64,000 bases of DNA from Streptomyces sp. NBC_01304 (GCF_035975855.1 NZ_CP109055.1:9672001-9736000); one strand, 5' to 3'; positions 52,397-61,249 are shown, counted from the stretch's first letter. The notes: generated by a model not told the origin, from the sequence alone. Numbers and translations: made by a program.

Positions 52397-53662
52397 TCAG
52401 GTGATCGGCAGCTCGACGTGCACCTGCCACTCGTCCTCGTGCGGCCCGGTCCGCGCCCGCCCGCCGAGCAGCGCCGCCCGCTCCCGGATGCCGCGCAGAC
52501 CGCTGCCGGAGCCTGGCCCCTGGGCGGCCCCGGCGAGCGGGTTGGTGACGAGGAGATCGAGGCGGCGGTCGGCCACCGCGATCCGCACCCGTACGCCCGC
52601 CTCGGCGTCCGAGTGCCGCAGCACGTTGGTCAGCGCCTCCTGCAGGATGCGATAGCCCTCGCGGGAGACCGGTCCCGGCACCTGCTCGATGGGCCCGGAC
52701 ACCTCCGCGTCGACCTTCGCGCCCGACGTACGCGCCGAGTCGAGCAGCCGGTCCGCGTCCGCGAGCGTGGGCCGGCTGCTCGGCGGCCGCTCCGCCTCGC
52801 GCAGCACGAGCAGGACGCGCTCCAGGTCCTCCAGGGCGGCCCGGCCGGTCTCCTCGATGGCGCCCAGGGCCTGGTCCGTGAACTCCGGGCTGCCGGCCGC
52901 GCGTGCGGCGCCCGCCTGGACGACGGCGACGGTCAGGGCGTGGCCGATGGAGTCGTGCAGTTCGCGGGCGATGCGATTGCGCTCCAGGAGCTGCTCGGTG
53001 CGCTCCTCCAGGTCGGCGAGGCGCTCGGCGGGGGAGGGGCCGAGCAGACGGCGGGCCGCCATGGTCATCAACTCGCCCGCGCCGGCCATGAGATGGATCA
53101 GGGCGAGCAGGACCACGGGGACGAGCAGGCCGTACGCCCAGTGGTCTCCGGCCGGATCGACGACCGAAGCCGTGTCGCCGACCTGACCGGTCGCGGCCCC
53201 GACGAGCCCCAGGGAGAGCGCGAGGAGTTGGACCGTGACGACGCCGACGGCGCCGCCCACTTCGAGGCGCAGCACCAGCCAGACCGCGGTGCGCGCCCGG
53301 TCGCGCCAGGAGGCGGAGGGCAGGGCCACGATGCCGGCGGCGCCCCGCACGCCCGTCCCGTCCTGCACGCGCGCGTGCGGGCCGGGCAGCAGCATGATCC
53401 GGGCCTGTATGCCCTCGGCGACACGCATGGCGGGAACGGTCGCCGCGAGCAGCAGCAACGGGACCGGGATCTGCGCGGCCAGGATCCAACTCACCGGTGA
53501 GGAGCCGGGAAAGACGAACCCGGAGATGACGACCACGGCCACACCGACCAGCATGTGCAGCCACCGCGTATAGGTGACGGCGCGCGTCACCGGCCGCAGC
53601 AGGGCGCGCAGCAGTTTGCGCGGCAGTGCCGAAGGCCGGGTTGGTCGGTGCAGGTCAGGCAT
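52397..53662 (-). CDS. NarL-type sensor histidine kinase
   Basis: A 421-residue kinase with about five transmembrane helices in residues 35-195 and no large extracytoplasmic domain, then a HisKA_3 dimerisation motif NRIARELHDSIGHALTVAVVQ with His236, and a compact HATPase (EALTNVLRHSDAEAGVRVRI; GSGLRGIRERAALLGG). The intramembrane-type topology suits sensing of membrane-active agents or transporter state. Same operon as the response regulator; divergent from an ABC exporter. Confidence 0.93.
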   Translation of the reverse strand: MPDLHRPTRPSALPRKLLRALLRPVTRAVTYTRWLHMLVGVAVVVISGFVFPGSSPVSWILAAQIPVPLLLLAATVPAMRVAEGIQARIMLLPGPHARVQDGTGVRGAAGIVALPSASWRDRARTAVWLVLRLEVGGAVGVVTVQLLALSLGLVGAATGQVGDTASVVDPAGDHWAYGLLVPVVLLALIHLMAGAGELMTMAARRLLGPSPAERLADLEERTEQLLERNRIARELHDSIGHALTVAVVQAGAARAAGSPEFTDQALGAIEETGRAALEDLERVLLVLREAERPPSSRPTLADADRLLDSARTSGAKVDAEVSGPIEQVPGPVSREGYRILQEALTNVLRHSDAEAGVRVRIAVADRRLDLLVTNPLAGAAQGPGSGSGLRGIRERAALLGGRARTGPHEDEWQVHVELPIT

Positions 53663-53672
53663 CCGTCCATCC

Positions 53673-53712
53673 TGTCAGCGGGCACTGACAACCGGCTCCC
53701 CCGCACGGGGGA
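53673..53712. promoter_or_regulatory. Two dyads between the two-component system and ABC operon
   Basis: TGTCAG-N6-CTGACA (53673-53690) and TCCCCC-GCAC-GGGGGA (53697-53712) are perfect inverted repeats in the 107-bp divergent gap. Either could be the response-regulator box that switches on the ABC genes and autoregulates the kinase operon. Confidence 0.55.
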
Positions 53713-53769
53713 AACGGTCTCCACCGCCGGGGGAGGCCCCGCACCCGGCCCGGCCGCGAGGCTGAAGCC

Positions 53770-54732
53770 ATGACAAGCAGCGACGCCACCTTCGACGCCA
53801 CCATCGAGGTCCGTGAACTCACCAAGGAGTACGGCAGTACCCGTGCCGTCGACTCCCTCACGTTCACCGTGGAGCCCGGCCGGGTCACCGGCTTCCTCGG
53901 CCCGAACGGCGCCGGCAAGTCCACCACGATGCGCCTCGCCCTCGGCCTGGACCGCCCCACGTCCGGCACCGTCACCATCGGCGGCCGCCCCTACGCCGAG
54001 CTGGACCAGCCCCTGCACCACGTGGGCGCCCTCCTCGACGCCCAGGCCGCGCACGGTTCACGCACGGCCCGCAACCACCTGCGTGCGCTGGCCGCGAGCC
54101 ATCGCATCCCCTTCCGGAGGGTGGACGAAGTCCTGGCGGAGGCGGGCCTCGCGGACGTGGCGGGGCGGCGCATCAAGACGTACTCGCTCGGCATGCGCCA
54201 GCGTCTCGGCATCGCGGCCGCCGTGCTGGGCGACCCCAAGGTGGTCATGCTGGACGAACCCTCCAACGGACTCGACCCCGAGGGCATCATCTGGATCCGC
54301 GAACTGATGCGCCGCCTCGCCCGCGAGGGCCGCACGGTCCTGGTCTCCAGCCACCTGATGAACGAGACGGCCACCTTCGCCGACCACCTCGTCGTCCTCG
54401 GCCGCGGCCGGCTCCTCGCCGACACCCCGATGCAGGACTTCATCGACGCCCAGGTGCAGCCCCGGGTCCGGATCCGCACCTCCGACGACGCCGCCCTGCA
54501 GCGCCTGCTCGAGGCACAGGACTACAGCCTCGTACGCGACGACGAAGGCCGCTGGATCGTCGGCAACGCGCGCGTGCAGGACATCGGCCCACTCACCGCC
54601 CGCGCGGGCATCCCCATCCTCGAACTCGCCGCGGAGGAGGCCACATTGGAGGCGGCCTACCTCGCGCTGACCGCCGACGAGGCGCAGTTCGCCTCGCGCC
54701 CCACCACCGCTGCCCTGGCTCAGGAGGCCTGA
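53770..54732 (+). CDS. DrrA/CcmA-type ABC transporter ATPase
   Basis: A 320-residue ATPase: Walker A GPNGAGKSTTM, Q-loop region VGALLDAQAAHGS, signature YSLGMRQRLGIAAAVL, Walker B VVMLDEPSNGLDPEG, H-loop VSSHLM. This is the YxxF/bacitracin-DrrA class with a C-terminal DUF4162-like domain (residues about 225-300). Start ATG 53770. The permease follows after 1 bp. Substrate probably a toxic or membrane-active compound, by analogy. Confidence 0.94.
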   Translation: MTSSDATFDATIEVRELTKEYGSTRAVDSLTFTVEPGRVTGFLGPNGAGKSTTMRLALGLDRPTSGTVTIGGRPYAELDQPLHHVGALLDAQAAHGSRTARNHLRALAASHRIPFRRVDEVLAEAGLADVAGRRIKTYSLGMRQRLGIAAAVLGDPKVVMLDEPSNGLDPEGIIWIRELMRRLAREGRTVLVSSHLMNETATFADHLVVLGRGRLLADTPMQDFIDAQVQPRVRIRTSDDAALQRLLEAQDYSLVRDDEGRWIVGNARVQDIGPLTARAGIPILELAAEEATLEAAYLALTADEAQFASRPTTAALAQEA

Positions 54733-54733
54733 G

Positions 54734-55471
54734 ATGTCGACCACCGCCGTGCTCCACTCCGAGTGGATCAAGCTCAAGTCGTTGCGTGCCACCGCCGGAT
54801 CGCTGATCTGCGTCTTCGCGGTCACGCTGGCCATCACCGTCCTGGCCACGGCCACGATCGGACAGGAGGAGGCCGACAACGCCGACTTCGAGGCCGTGTT
54901 CAGCGCCTTTTACGCGCTCAACTTCGGTCAGATTGCCGCGATCAGCTTCGGCGCGACCGCCCTGTCCTCCGAGTACCTGAACGGCGCCCTGCGCATCTCG
55001 CTCGCCGCGGTCCCCGACAGAACGCTCTTCTACGCGGCCAAGATGGCGGTCGTTGGCGCGCTCGCCCTGGTCGTCGGGCTCGTCACCAGCTTCGCCACGT
55101 TCCTCGCCGGGCAGGCCTTCATGGGCGAGTACGCCATCGGCCTCGGTGATCCGGGCGCGCTGCGGGCCTGCGTCGGAGCGGGCGTCTACCTGGCCCTGAT
55201 GGCCCTGTTCGCGGCCGGGCTCACGACCGTGCTGCGCAGCGGGGTCGCCGTCCTCAGCACGCTGATCCCCTTCATCCTGATCGTGTCCTTCGTCGTCGGC
55301 GACGTGGCGGGCGGCGTCGCCGACTACTTCCCCGACCGCGCCGGCCAACAGATCCTCCACCAGGACCCGGTGGGCAGCCTCGGCCCCTGGACCGGGCTGG
55401 CCGTCACCGCGGCCTGGACCGCCGCCGCCCTGCTGGCCGGCTGGTGGTCGCTGCGCCGCCGCGACGCCTGA
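54734..55471 (+). CDS. ABC-2 type transporter permease
   Basis: A 245-residue membrane protein with six helices (LICVFAVTLAITVLATATI; IAAISFGATALSSEYLNGALRISLAAVP; MAVVGALALVVGLVTSFATFLAGQ; LALMALFAAGLTTVL; LIPFILIVSFVVG; WTAAALLAGWWSL). The SSEYLNGALRISL segment is the usual cytoplasmic loop of these permeases. Partner of the preceding ATPase. Confidence 0.9.
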   Translation: MSTTAVLHSEWIKLKSLRATAGSLICVFAVTLAITVLATATIGQEEADNADFEAVFSAFYALNFGQIAAISFGATALSSEYLNGALRISLAAVPDRTLFYAAKMAVVGALALVVGLVTSFATFLAGQAFMGEYAIGLGDPGALRACVGAGVYLALMALFAAGLTTVLRSGVAVLSTLIPFILIVSFVVGDVAGGVADYFPDRAGQQILHQDPVGSLGPWTGLAVTAAWTAAALLAGWWSLRRRDA

Positions 55472-55568
55472 GAGCCCTGCTGCCGAACCCCCGCCCGAGC
55501 ACCGGGCGTTGCCCCGAGCCCGCCTGACGGACAGCCAATTGTCAGTGGCAGCCGGTTTACTTGGGGCC

Positions 55569-56012
55569 ATGAGCAGCACCACCGCAGATCACCTAGCCGC
55601 AGTCGACCTGCTGCGCACCCGGGACCTCCCCGAGGAGCGCGGCAGGTCTTCCGCCGGTTCGTGGGGCCCTGGCTATGTGATCGCGGAGCTGCTCACCAGC
55701 GAGGACTTCTGGGACGAGGACCTCACTCTGGTCGAGGAGGTCGAGGAGCAGTACGACGCGGAGCTCACCGCCCTCGCCTTGGTGCTCACCGAGCGCTGGG
55801 GTCCCCCGGACATCTTCAGCCTCTGGAGCCTGGCCACCCGAAGTGCCTCGGGCGAGCACATACCCGACCCCTGGTCGGAGCTGAGCATGTCCGTCGCCAA
55901 CCTCCACCTGTGGCAGCGCGACGGCCGCTGGATAGCCCTCGGCGTCGGCCAGCAGGACCGGGAGCTGCCCTTCCAGCTGCTTGCCGTGGCGACGACGGTC
56001 GACCCGCCCTGA
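55569..56012 (+). CDS. Conserved acidic protein, unknown
   Basis: A 147-residue acidic cytoplasmic protein (VEEVEEQYDAELTALALVLTERWG; WSELSMSVANLHLWQRDGRWIALGVGQQDRELPFQLLAVAT). The second half has an alternating pattern with Trp residues, as in small immunity- or SMI1/SUKH-like proteins, but I cannot assign a family. TTTACT lies 8 nt before ATG 55569, so probably leaderless. It is followed 42 bp on by the SGNH hydrolase. Confidence 0.7.
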   Translation: MSSTTADHLAAVDLLRTRDLPEERGRSSAGSWGPGYVIAELLTSEDFWDEDLTLVEEVEEQYDAELTALALVLTERWGPPDIFSLWSLATRSASGEHIPDPWSELSMSVANLHLWQRDGRWIALGVGQQDRELPFQLLAVATTVDPP

Positions 56013-56053
56013 AGCCGCCACCGGGCACCCGCACCGGATACGATCACTCCGCC

Positions 56054-56881
56054 ATGCAGATGAATGCCACCTACACCAGTCTCGTCGCGGTCGGCGACTC
56101 CTTCACCGAGGGCATGTCCGACCGGCTGCCCGACGGCTCCTACCGCGGCTGGGCCGACCTCGTCGCCGCCAAGATGGCGCGCGTCGAGCCCGGCTTCCGG
56201 TACGCGAACCTCGCCGTGCGCGGCAAGCTCATCGGCCAGATCGTCGACGAGCAGGTCGACGTCGCCGCCGCGATGAACGCCGACGTGATCACCCTCGTCG
56301 GCGGCCTCAACGACACCCTGCGCCCCAAGTGCGACATGGGCCGGGTGCGTGCCCTGCTCGGCGAGGCCGTCGAGAAGCTCGCCCCGTCCTGCAAGCAGCT
56401 CGTCCTGATGCGCAGCCCCGGCCGGGAGGGCCCGGTCCAGGCGCGGTTCCGGCCGCGTATGGAAGAGCTCTTCTCGTACGTCGACGAGCTGGCCGCCAAG
56501 CACGGCGCGGTCGTCGTCGACCTGTACGACACCGTGCTCGGCGACCAGCGCATGTGGGACGTCGACCGCCTGCACCTCACCGACGAGGGCCACCGCCGCG
56601 TCTCCGAGGCGGTCTGGGAGACCCTCGGATACGAGCCCGAGGACGACTGGCGGGCCGCCCTTCCGCCCTCGGTCCGCCCCGGCTGGACGGCCCGCCGGGC
56701 AGCCGACGCCCGCTTCGCCCGGGAGCACCTCGGCCCGTGGATAGGGCGCCGCCTGACCGGCCGCTCGTCGGGGGACGGGCGCAGTGGGGCGCAGTTCGAC
56801 GCGGCGACGGGGCAGGGCTTCTGGATCACTCCGGCCGACGATGCGGATCCGGGGCCGGTGACTGGCTGGCGCCGGGCCTGA
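56054..56881 (+). CDS. SGNH/GDSL-family hydrolase
   Basis: A 275-residue hydrolase: block I VAVGDSFTEGM (Ser nucleophile), block II near NLAVRGKLIGQIV, block III TLVGGLNDTLRP, block V VDRLHLTDEGH (catalytic Asp and His). No signal peptide, so intracellular. The C-terminal 60 residues (LGPWIGRRLTGRSSGDG...) are an extension typical of actinobacterial members. Esterase or deacylase; substrate unknown. Confidence 0.93.
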   Translation: MQMNATYTSLVAVGDSFTEGMSDRLPDGSYRGWADLVAAKMARVEPGFRYANLAVRGKLIGQIVDEQVDVAAAMNADVITLVGGLNDTLRPKCDMGRVRALLGEAVEKLAPSCKQLVLMRSPGREGPVQARFRPRMEELFSYVDELAAKHGAVVVDLYDTVLGDQRMWDVDRLHLTDEGHRRVSEAVWETLGYEPEDDWRAALPPSVRPGWTARRAADARFAREHLGPWIGRRLTGRSSGDGRSGAQFDAATGQGFWITPADDADPGPVTGWRRA

Positions 56882-56886
56882 TTTTC

Positions 56887-57013
56887 CCCGCCCCGCCCCG
56901 CCCCTTCCCGTAAGTCTTCGACGACCGGGGCTTCGCCCCTGGACCCCCGGATCGGCCTTCGGCCTCTGTCCTCAAACGCCGGACGGGCTGGAGAAATGCC
57001 GGACGGGCTGGAG
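56887..57013. repeat. Intergenic repeat cluster before purB
   Basis: In order: CCCCG tandem units (56887-56904), two TTC-loop hairpins GGGGC-TTC-GCCCC (56927-56939) and GGCC-TTC-GGCC (56954-56964), then GCCGGACGGGCTGGAG twice (56978-56993 and 56998-57013, 20-bp period). The words CTCAAACGCC and GCCGGACGGGCTG are, to my knowledge, part of a very common Streptomyces intergenic repeat. The hairpins may end SGNH transcription. Confidence 0.75.
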
Positions 57014-57087
57014 GAGGTCCCCTCGTAGCTTCCGACGAACAACCCGCCGCGCCGACCTGCGCAAACCGCCAAGTAGACTGGCCCACT

Positions 57088-58524
57088 GTGACTGCTGCTA
57101 AGCCCCGCATCCCGAACGTCCTGGCCGGCCGCTACGCCTCCGTAGAGCTCGCCGCCCTGTGGTCCCCCGAGCAGAAGGTCAAGCTCGAGCGCCAGCTCTG
57201 GCTCGCCGTGCTGCGTGCCCAGAAGGACCTCGGGATCGAGGTGCCGGACGCCGCCCTCGACGACTACGCCCGCGTCCTCGACACCGTCGACCTCGCCTCC
57301 ATCGCCGAGCGCGAGAAGATCACCCGGCACGACGTGAAGGCCCGCATCGAGGAGTTCAACGCCCTCGCCGGCCACGAGCACGTACACAAGGGCATGACCT
57401 CCCGTGACCTCACCGAGAACGTCGAGCAGCTGCAGATCCGCCGCTCCCTCGAACTGGTCCAGGGCCGCACGGTCGCCGTCCTCGCCCGCCTCGGCAAGCT
57501 CTCCGCCGAGTACGGCGAGCTCGTCATGGCCGGCCGCTCGCACAACGTCGCGGCCCAGGCCACCACCCTCGGCAAGCGCTTCGCGACCGCCGCCGACGAA
57601 CTCCTCGTCGCGTACGGCCGCGTCGAAGAGCTCCTGGGCCGCTACCCGCTGCGCGGCATCAAGGGCCCGGTCGGCACCGCCCAGGACATGCTCGACCTGC
57701 TCGGCGGCGACGCCGACAAGCTCGCCGACCTGGAGCAGCGCATCGCGCGGCACCTCGGCTTCTCGCAGGCCTTCACCTCGGTCGGCCAGGTCTACCCGCG
57801 CTCCCTGGACTACGAGGTCGTCACCGCACTCGTCCAGCTGGCCGCCGCCCCGTCCTCGCTCGCCAAGACGATCCGGCTGATGGCCGGGCACGAGCTGGTC
57901 ACCGAGGGCTTCAAGCCCGGCCAGGTCGGCTCGTCCGCGATGCCGCACAAGATGAACACCCGCTCCTGCGAGCGCGTCAACGGCCTCATGGTCATCCTGC
58001 GCGGCTACGCCTCGATGACCGGCGAGCTGGCCGGCGACCAGTGGAACGAGGGCGACGTCTCCTGCTCGGTGGTCCGCCGGGTCGCGCTGCCCGACGCGTT
58101 CTTCGCGCTCGACGGCCTGCTCGAGACCTTCCTCACCGTGCTCGACGAGTTCGGCGCCTTCCCGGCCGTCGTCGCCCGCGAGCTCGACCGCTACCTCCCG
58201 TTCCTCGCGACCACCAAGGTCCTGATGGGCGCCGTACGCGGCGGAGTGGGCCGTGAGGTCGCGCACGAGGCCATCAAGGAGAACGCCGTCGCCTCCGCCC
58301 TCGCCATGCGCGAGCAGGGCGCCGAGCGCAACGAGCTCCTGGACAAGCTGGCCGCCGACGAGCGCATCCCGCTGGACCGCGCCCAGTTGGACGCCCTCAT
58401 GGCCGACAAGCTGTCCTTCACGGGTGCGGCGGGCGGCCAGGTCGCGGCCGTCGTCGCGCGCATCGAGGAGATCGTGAAGCAGTACCCGGAGGCCGCGGCC
58501 TACACACCCGGAGCGATCCTCTGA
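57088..58524 (+). CDS. purB: Adenylosuccinate lyase
   Basis: A 478-residue fumarase/aspartase-superfamily lyase that acts twice in purine synthesis (SAICAR to AICAR; adenylosuccinate to AMP). Signatures: GHEHVHKGMTSRDLTENVEQLQ, the MAGRSHNVAAQATTLGKRF block with catalytic His, and the flexible signature loop GSSAMPHKMNTRSCERVNGL. GTG 57088 starts the typical VTAAKPRIPNVLAGRYAS. The 3' end overlaps mug. No other pur genes are adjacent. Confidence 0.97.
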   Translation: MTAAKPRIPNVLAGRYASVELAALWSPEQKVKLERQLWLAVLRAQKDLGIEVPDAALDDYARVLDTVDLASIAEREKITRHDVKARIEEFNALAGHEHVHKGMTSRDLTENVEQLQIRRSLELVQGRTVAVLARLGKLSAEYGELVMAGRSHNVAAQATTLGKRFATAADELLVAYGRVEELLGRYPLRGIKGPVGTAQDMLDLLGGDADKLADLEQRIARHLGFSQAFTSVGQVYPRSLDYEVVTALVQLAAAPSSLAKTIRLMAGHELVTEGFKPGQVGSSAMPHKMNTRSCERVNGLMVILRGYASMTGELAGDQWNEGDVSCSVVRRVALPDAFFALDGLLETFLTVLDEFGAFPAVVARELDRYLPFLATTKVLMGAVRGGVGREVAHEAIKENAVASALAMREQGAERNELLDKLAADERIPLDRAQLDALMADKLSFTGAAGGQVAAVVARIEEIVKQYPEAAAYTPGAIL

Positions 58525-59078
58525 CCCGCTTCACTCGCGAAGAACTCGAGGCCGCCCGCGACCGCGTCATCCCCGACGTGGTCGCGGGCGGCCTTCGCGT
58601 CCTGTTCTGCGGCATCAACCCGGGCCTCCTCTCCGCCGCCACGGGCCACCACTTCGCCCGCCCCGGCAACCGCTTCTGGCCGGTCCTGCACCTGTCCGGG
58701 TTCACGCCACGGCAGCTACTGCCCGCGGAACAGGACGAGTTGCCGGCGTACGGCCTCGGCATCACGAACGTGGTGGCCCGCGCCACCGCCCGCGCCGACG
58801 AGCTGAGCGCCGAGGAGTACGTCGAGGGCGGCCGTCTGCTGGACGCCAAGGTCGGGCGCCTGCGGCCCGAATGGCTCGCGGTGGTCGGCATCACCGCCTA
58901 TCGCGCGGCGTTCGGCGAGAAGAAGGCGGGCATCGGCCCGCAGGAGCGCACCGTCGGCGGCAGCCGGGTCTGGGTGCTGCCCAACCCCAGCGGCCTGAAC
59001 GCGCACTGGACGGCCGCGACGATGGCCGAGGAGTACGCGCGGCTACGGGTCGCGGCGCAGGCGCAAGACGCCCCCTAG
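58521..59078 (+). CDS. mug: G/U mismatch-specific DNA glycosylase, apparent CTG start
   Basis: A 185-residue uracil/thymine-DNA glycosylase of the Mug/TDG family: VLFCGINPGLLSAATGHHFARPGNRFWPVLHLSGF (catalytic Asn in GINPG), YGLGITNVVARAT, and the late NPSGLNAHW (NPSG intercalation loop). Family N-termini start just before FTREELEAARDRV, which requires CTG 58521; that codon overlaps the purB stop (CTGA) and has GGAG 7 nt upstream. The first conventional start is GTG 58578, which would remove a conserved helix. Translationally coupled to purB. Confidence 0.9.
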   Translation: MTRFTREELEAARDRVIPDVVAGGLRVLFCGINPGLLSAATGHHFARPGNRFWPVLHLSGFTPRQLLPAEQDELPAYGLGITNVVARATARADELSAEEYVEGGRLLDAKVGRLRPEWLAVVGITAYRAAFGEKKAGIGPQERTVGGSRVWVLPNPSGLNAHWTAATMAEEYARLRVAAQAQDAP

Positions 59079-59267
59079 GGCCTGTCCGGCGGATCTTCGC
59101 GGGCCCACGACGCCTGGCACGCGCCCCCAGCCTCCGGCCGGGGGTGCCCCCGCTCGCCGCACGCCCGAATCACCCAAGTACGTCCAGTACGAGGGCGATC
59201 CGGGCGCACGCCGAGAGCACGCACCAGACGCCGCGGGCTCTTCCGCGAAGATCCGCCGGACACGCCC
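59078..59267. repeat. Palindromic element, copy B, 25-bp arms
   Basis: The arms 59078-59102 (GGGCCTGTCCGGCGGATC...) and 59243-59267 are inverted with 24 of 25 matches. Read on the minus strand the interior matches copy A (48881-49059): CGTCTGGTGCGTGCTCTCGG and GTACTGGACGTACTTGGG. Copy B has an extra internal hairpin around GGGGGTGCCCCCG. It begins next to the mug stop, just as copy A begins at the sigma-factor stop. Confidence 0.85.
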
Positions 59268-59387
59268 TGGCCCCAACAGCGCGTGCCGTACCCCCAGTTG
59301 GCGACGCCACCCTGTGCAGCGGCCTGCCCCAGCGGTATGCCGGAGGCAGGCCCGCACGGCGCGGGTGCCGAGTGAGAGGGGCCCGCC

Positions 59388-59633
59388 ATGTGGACTGCCG
59401 CATTCTGGAAGGACACGGCCGAGCGTGCCGTGCGCACCTTCGCCCAGGCACTGGTCGCCGTGCTGACGGCGGGCGCGACGAACCTCCTCGACGTCGACTG
59501 GGTCGCGGCCCTCTCGACGGCAGGCATGGCCACACTGCTCGCCGTCCTGACGGCGATCGGCCTCAGCGCGCGCAAGGCGGCCGAGCCGCAGCCGGCCGGA
59601 GGGGCGACCACGGGAGGGGCGGTCAATCCCTAG
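59388..59633 (+). CDS. Holin-like small membrane protein (r1t type)
   Basis: An 81-residue protein: MWTAAFWKDTAERAVRTFAQALVAVL, a second hydrophobic segment (VAALSTAGMATLLAVLTAIGLS) and a polar tail. Two helices, an N-terminal WTAAFWKDTAERAVRT amphipathic stretch and short length match actinophage r1t-type holins. No endolysin, phage structural gene or integrase is near, so it is a solitary, probably domesticated holin. ATG 59388 follows GAGAGGGG. The stop is 4 bp inside the end of the convergent ABC-F gene. Confidence 0.75.
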   Translation: MWTAAFWKDTAERAVRTFAQALVAVLTAGATNLLDVDWVAALSTAGMATLLAVLTAIGLSARKAAEPQPAGGATTGGAVNP

Positions 59634-61249
59634 GGGAGGGTCTGGCCGCGCACGGGCCGCCCGCCCGCCAACTCCAGCCGCTCGCCCCGGAATCGCTCCC
59701 GCAGCCTCCGGTCGTGCGACACGACGACCAGCGTGCCCGCGTACGAGGCGAGTGCCTGTTCCAGCTCCTCCGCCAGGGCGGGGGAGAGGTGGTTCGTCGG
59801 CTCGTCCAGGAGCAGCAGGTCGGCCGGGCGGGTCACCAGGCGGGCCAGTGCCAGACGGCGGCGCTGGCCCACCGAGAGGCCCTTGACCGGGACGGTGAAG
59901 TCCTCCTCGCGGAACAGCCCGAGCGCGAGCAACTGCTCGGCATGGTCCTCGGGCAGCCCGCCGAGCCCCGCCGCGAAGGCGTCAAGGAGGGGCGAGGGGG
60001 AGTCCTCGTACGGCACCTCCTGCGGCAAATGGCCGACCCGGACCGGGAGTTGGGCGGTGCCCCGGTCCGGCTCCAGCGTGCCCGCGAGTACGCCGAGCAG
60101 CGTCGACTTGCCCGCTCCGTTCGGCCCCGTGACAAGCAGCCGCGCACCCGGTTCGAGGCGCAGCGCGGCCACGGCCAGACGCTCGCCCACCGCGATGTCC
60201 GTCAGCTCGACCGGCCGGAGGAAGGGATGCGCGCCGCCCTCCACATCGGCGGCGAACCGCAGCGGGTCGGGCGGCCGGGGGACGGGGTCCTCGTGCAGCC
60301 TGCGCAGCCGCTCGCGGGCGTTGCGCACGACGCCGGAGATCTGCCCCTCCACGGAGCGCTGGTGCTTGGTGAACGCGGTCCGTTCGCTCATCCGCCAGCC
60401 CGTGGCGAGGCGCGCGGACGAGCTCTCGGCGATCCGCTCCTGGCGTGCCACCTCGTCGGACCACTCGCGGTGGCGCTGCTCCCAGCGGTGCCGTTCGGCG
60501 GTGCGCTGGGCGAGGTAGCCGGACCAGCCGCCGCCGTACCGGGCCACCGTCCGCCGGTCGCCGTCGACCTCCACGATGGCGCCGGCGACCCGGTCGAGGA
60601 ACAACCGGTCGTGGGTCACCGCGACCACCGTGCCCCGGTGCCCGCGCAGCCGCTCCTCCAGCCAGCCGACGGCCGCCGCGTCGAGGTGGTTCGTCGGCTC
60701 GTCGAGGAGGAGCAGCTCGGGCGCCGGAGCCAGGACGCAGGCGAGGGCGAGACGTGCCGCCTCGCCTCCGGACAGGGAGCCGAGGCTGCGCTCGCGCCCC
60801 AGATGTCCCGCGCCCAGACCGTGCAGTGCCGCGTCCAGGCGGGCGTCCGCCCGATAGCCGTCCCGTGCCTCGAAGGCCGCCACGAGATCGCCGTACTCCG
60901 TGAGTTGGCGCGCGGACGCCGAGCCCAGCGACTCCTCGGCCGCCCGGATCCGCCGCTCCAGGTCGCGCAGCTCGGCCAGCGCCTCGTCCACCGCGTCCCG
61001 CACCGTGGCATGCGGCGGCAGCGCGAGGGTCTGGGCGAGATGGCCGGTGCCGCCGTCCGCGGACACCGCCACCTCGCCCTCGGCGGGCACGGCACGGCCC
61101 GCGATCAGGTCGAGGAGCGTGGACTTGCCCGAGCCGTTCTCGCCGATGACGCAGACGTGTTCACCCGGCCGCACCGACAGCGAGACATGCTCGAGCACGG
61201 GACGCTCCGGATAGCCGAACGACACCTCGCGCAGCACGAGTTGACTCAA
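59630..61249 (-). CDS. ABC-F family ATPase
   Basis: A 539-residue protein with two fused ABC domains and no membrane segments. Domain 1: Walker A GENGSGKST, signature LSGGEAARLALA, Walker B LLLLDEPTNHLD. Domain 2: GPNGAGKST, LSVGQRRRLALA, LLLLDEPTNHLS. The linker between them is charged and helical (WEQRHREWSDEVARQERIAESS...). ABC-F proteins act on ribosomes, some giving antibiotic resistance. TTG 61249 is the best start (LSQLVLREVSF), with GGGGGTGG upstream. It follows the CNNM gene by 25 bp and may be in that operon. Confidence 0.9.
   Translation of the reverse strand: MSQLVLREVSFGYPERPVLEHVSLSVRPGEHVCVIGENGSGKSTLLDLIAGRAVPAEGEVAVSADGGTGHLAQTLALPPHATVRDAVDEALAELRDLERRIRAAEESLGSASARQLTEYGDLVAAFEARDGYRADARLDAALHGLGAGHLGRERSLGSLSGGEAARLALACVLAPAPELLLLDEPTNHLDAAAVGWLEERLRGHRGTVVAVTHDRLFLDRVAGAIVEVDGDRRTVARYGGGWSGYLAQRTAERHRWEQRHREWSDEVARQERIAESSSARLATGWRMSERTAFTKHQRSVEGQISGVVRNARERLRRLHEDPVPRPPDPLRFAADVEGGAHPFLRPVELTDIAVGERLAVAALRLEPGARLLVTGPNGAGKSTLLGVLAGTLEPDRGTAQLPVRVGHLPQEVPYEDSPSPLLDAFAAGLGGLPEDHAEQLLALGLFREEDFTVPVKGLSVGQRRRLALARLVTRPADLLLLDEPTNHLSPALAEELEQALASYAGTLVVVSHDRRLRERFRGERLELAGGRPVRGQTLP

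Noticed and set aside
59388..59633. Remnant prophage
   Set aside because: Only a holin-like gene is present. Neighbours on both sides are chromosomal, with no integrase, att repeat, or capsid or tail gene.
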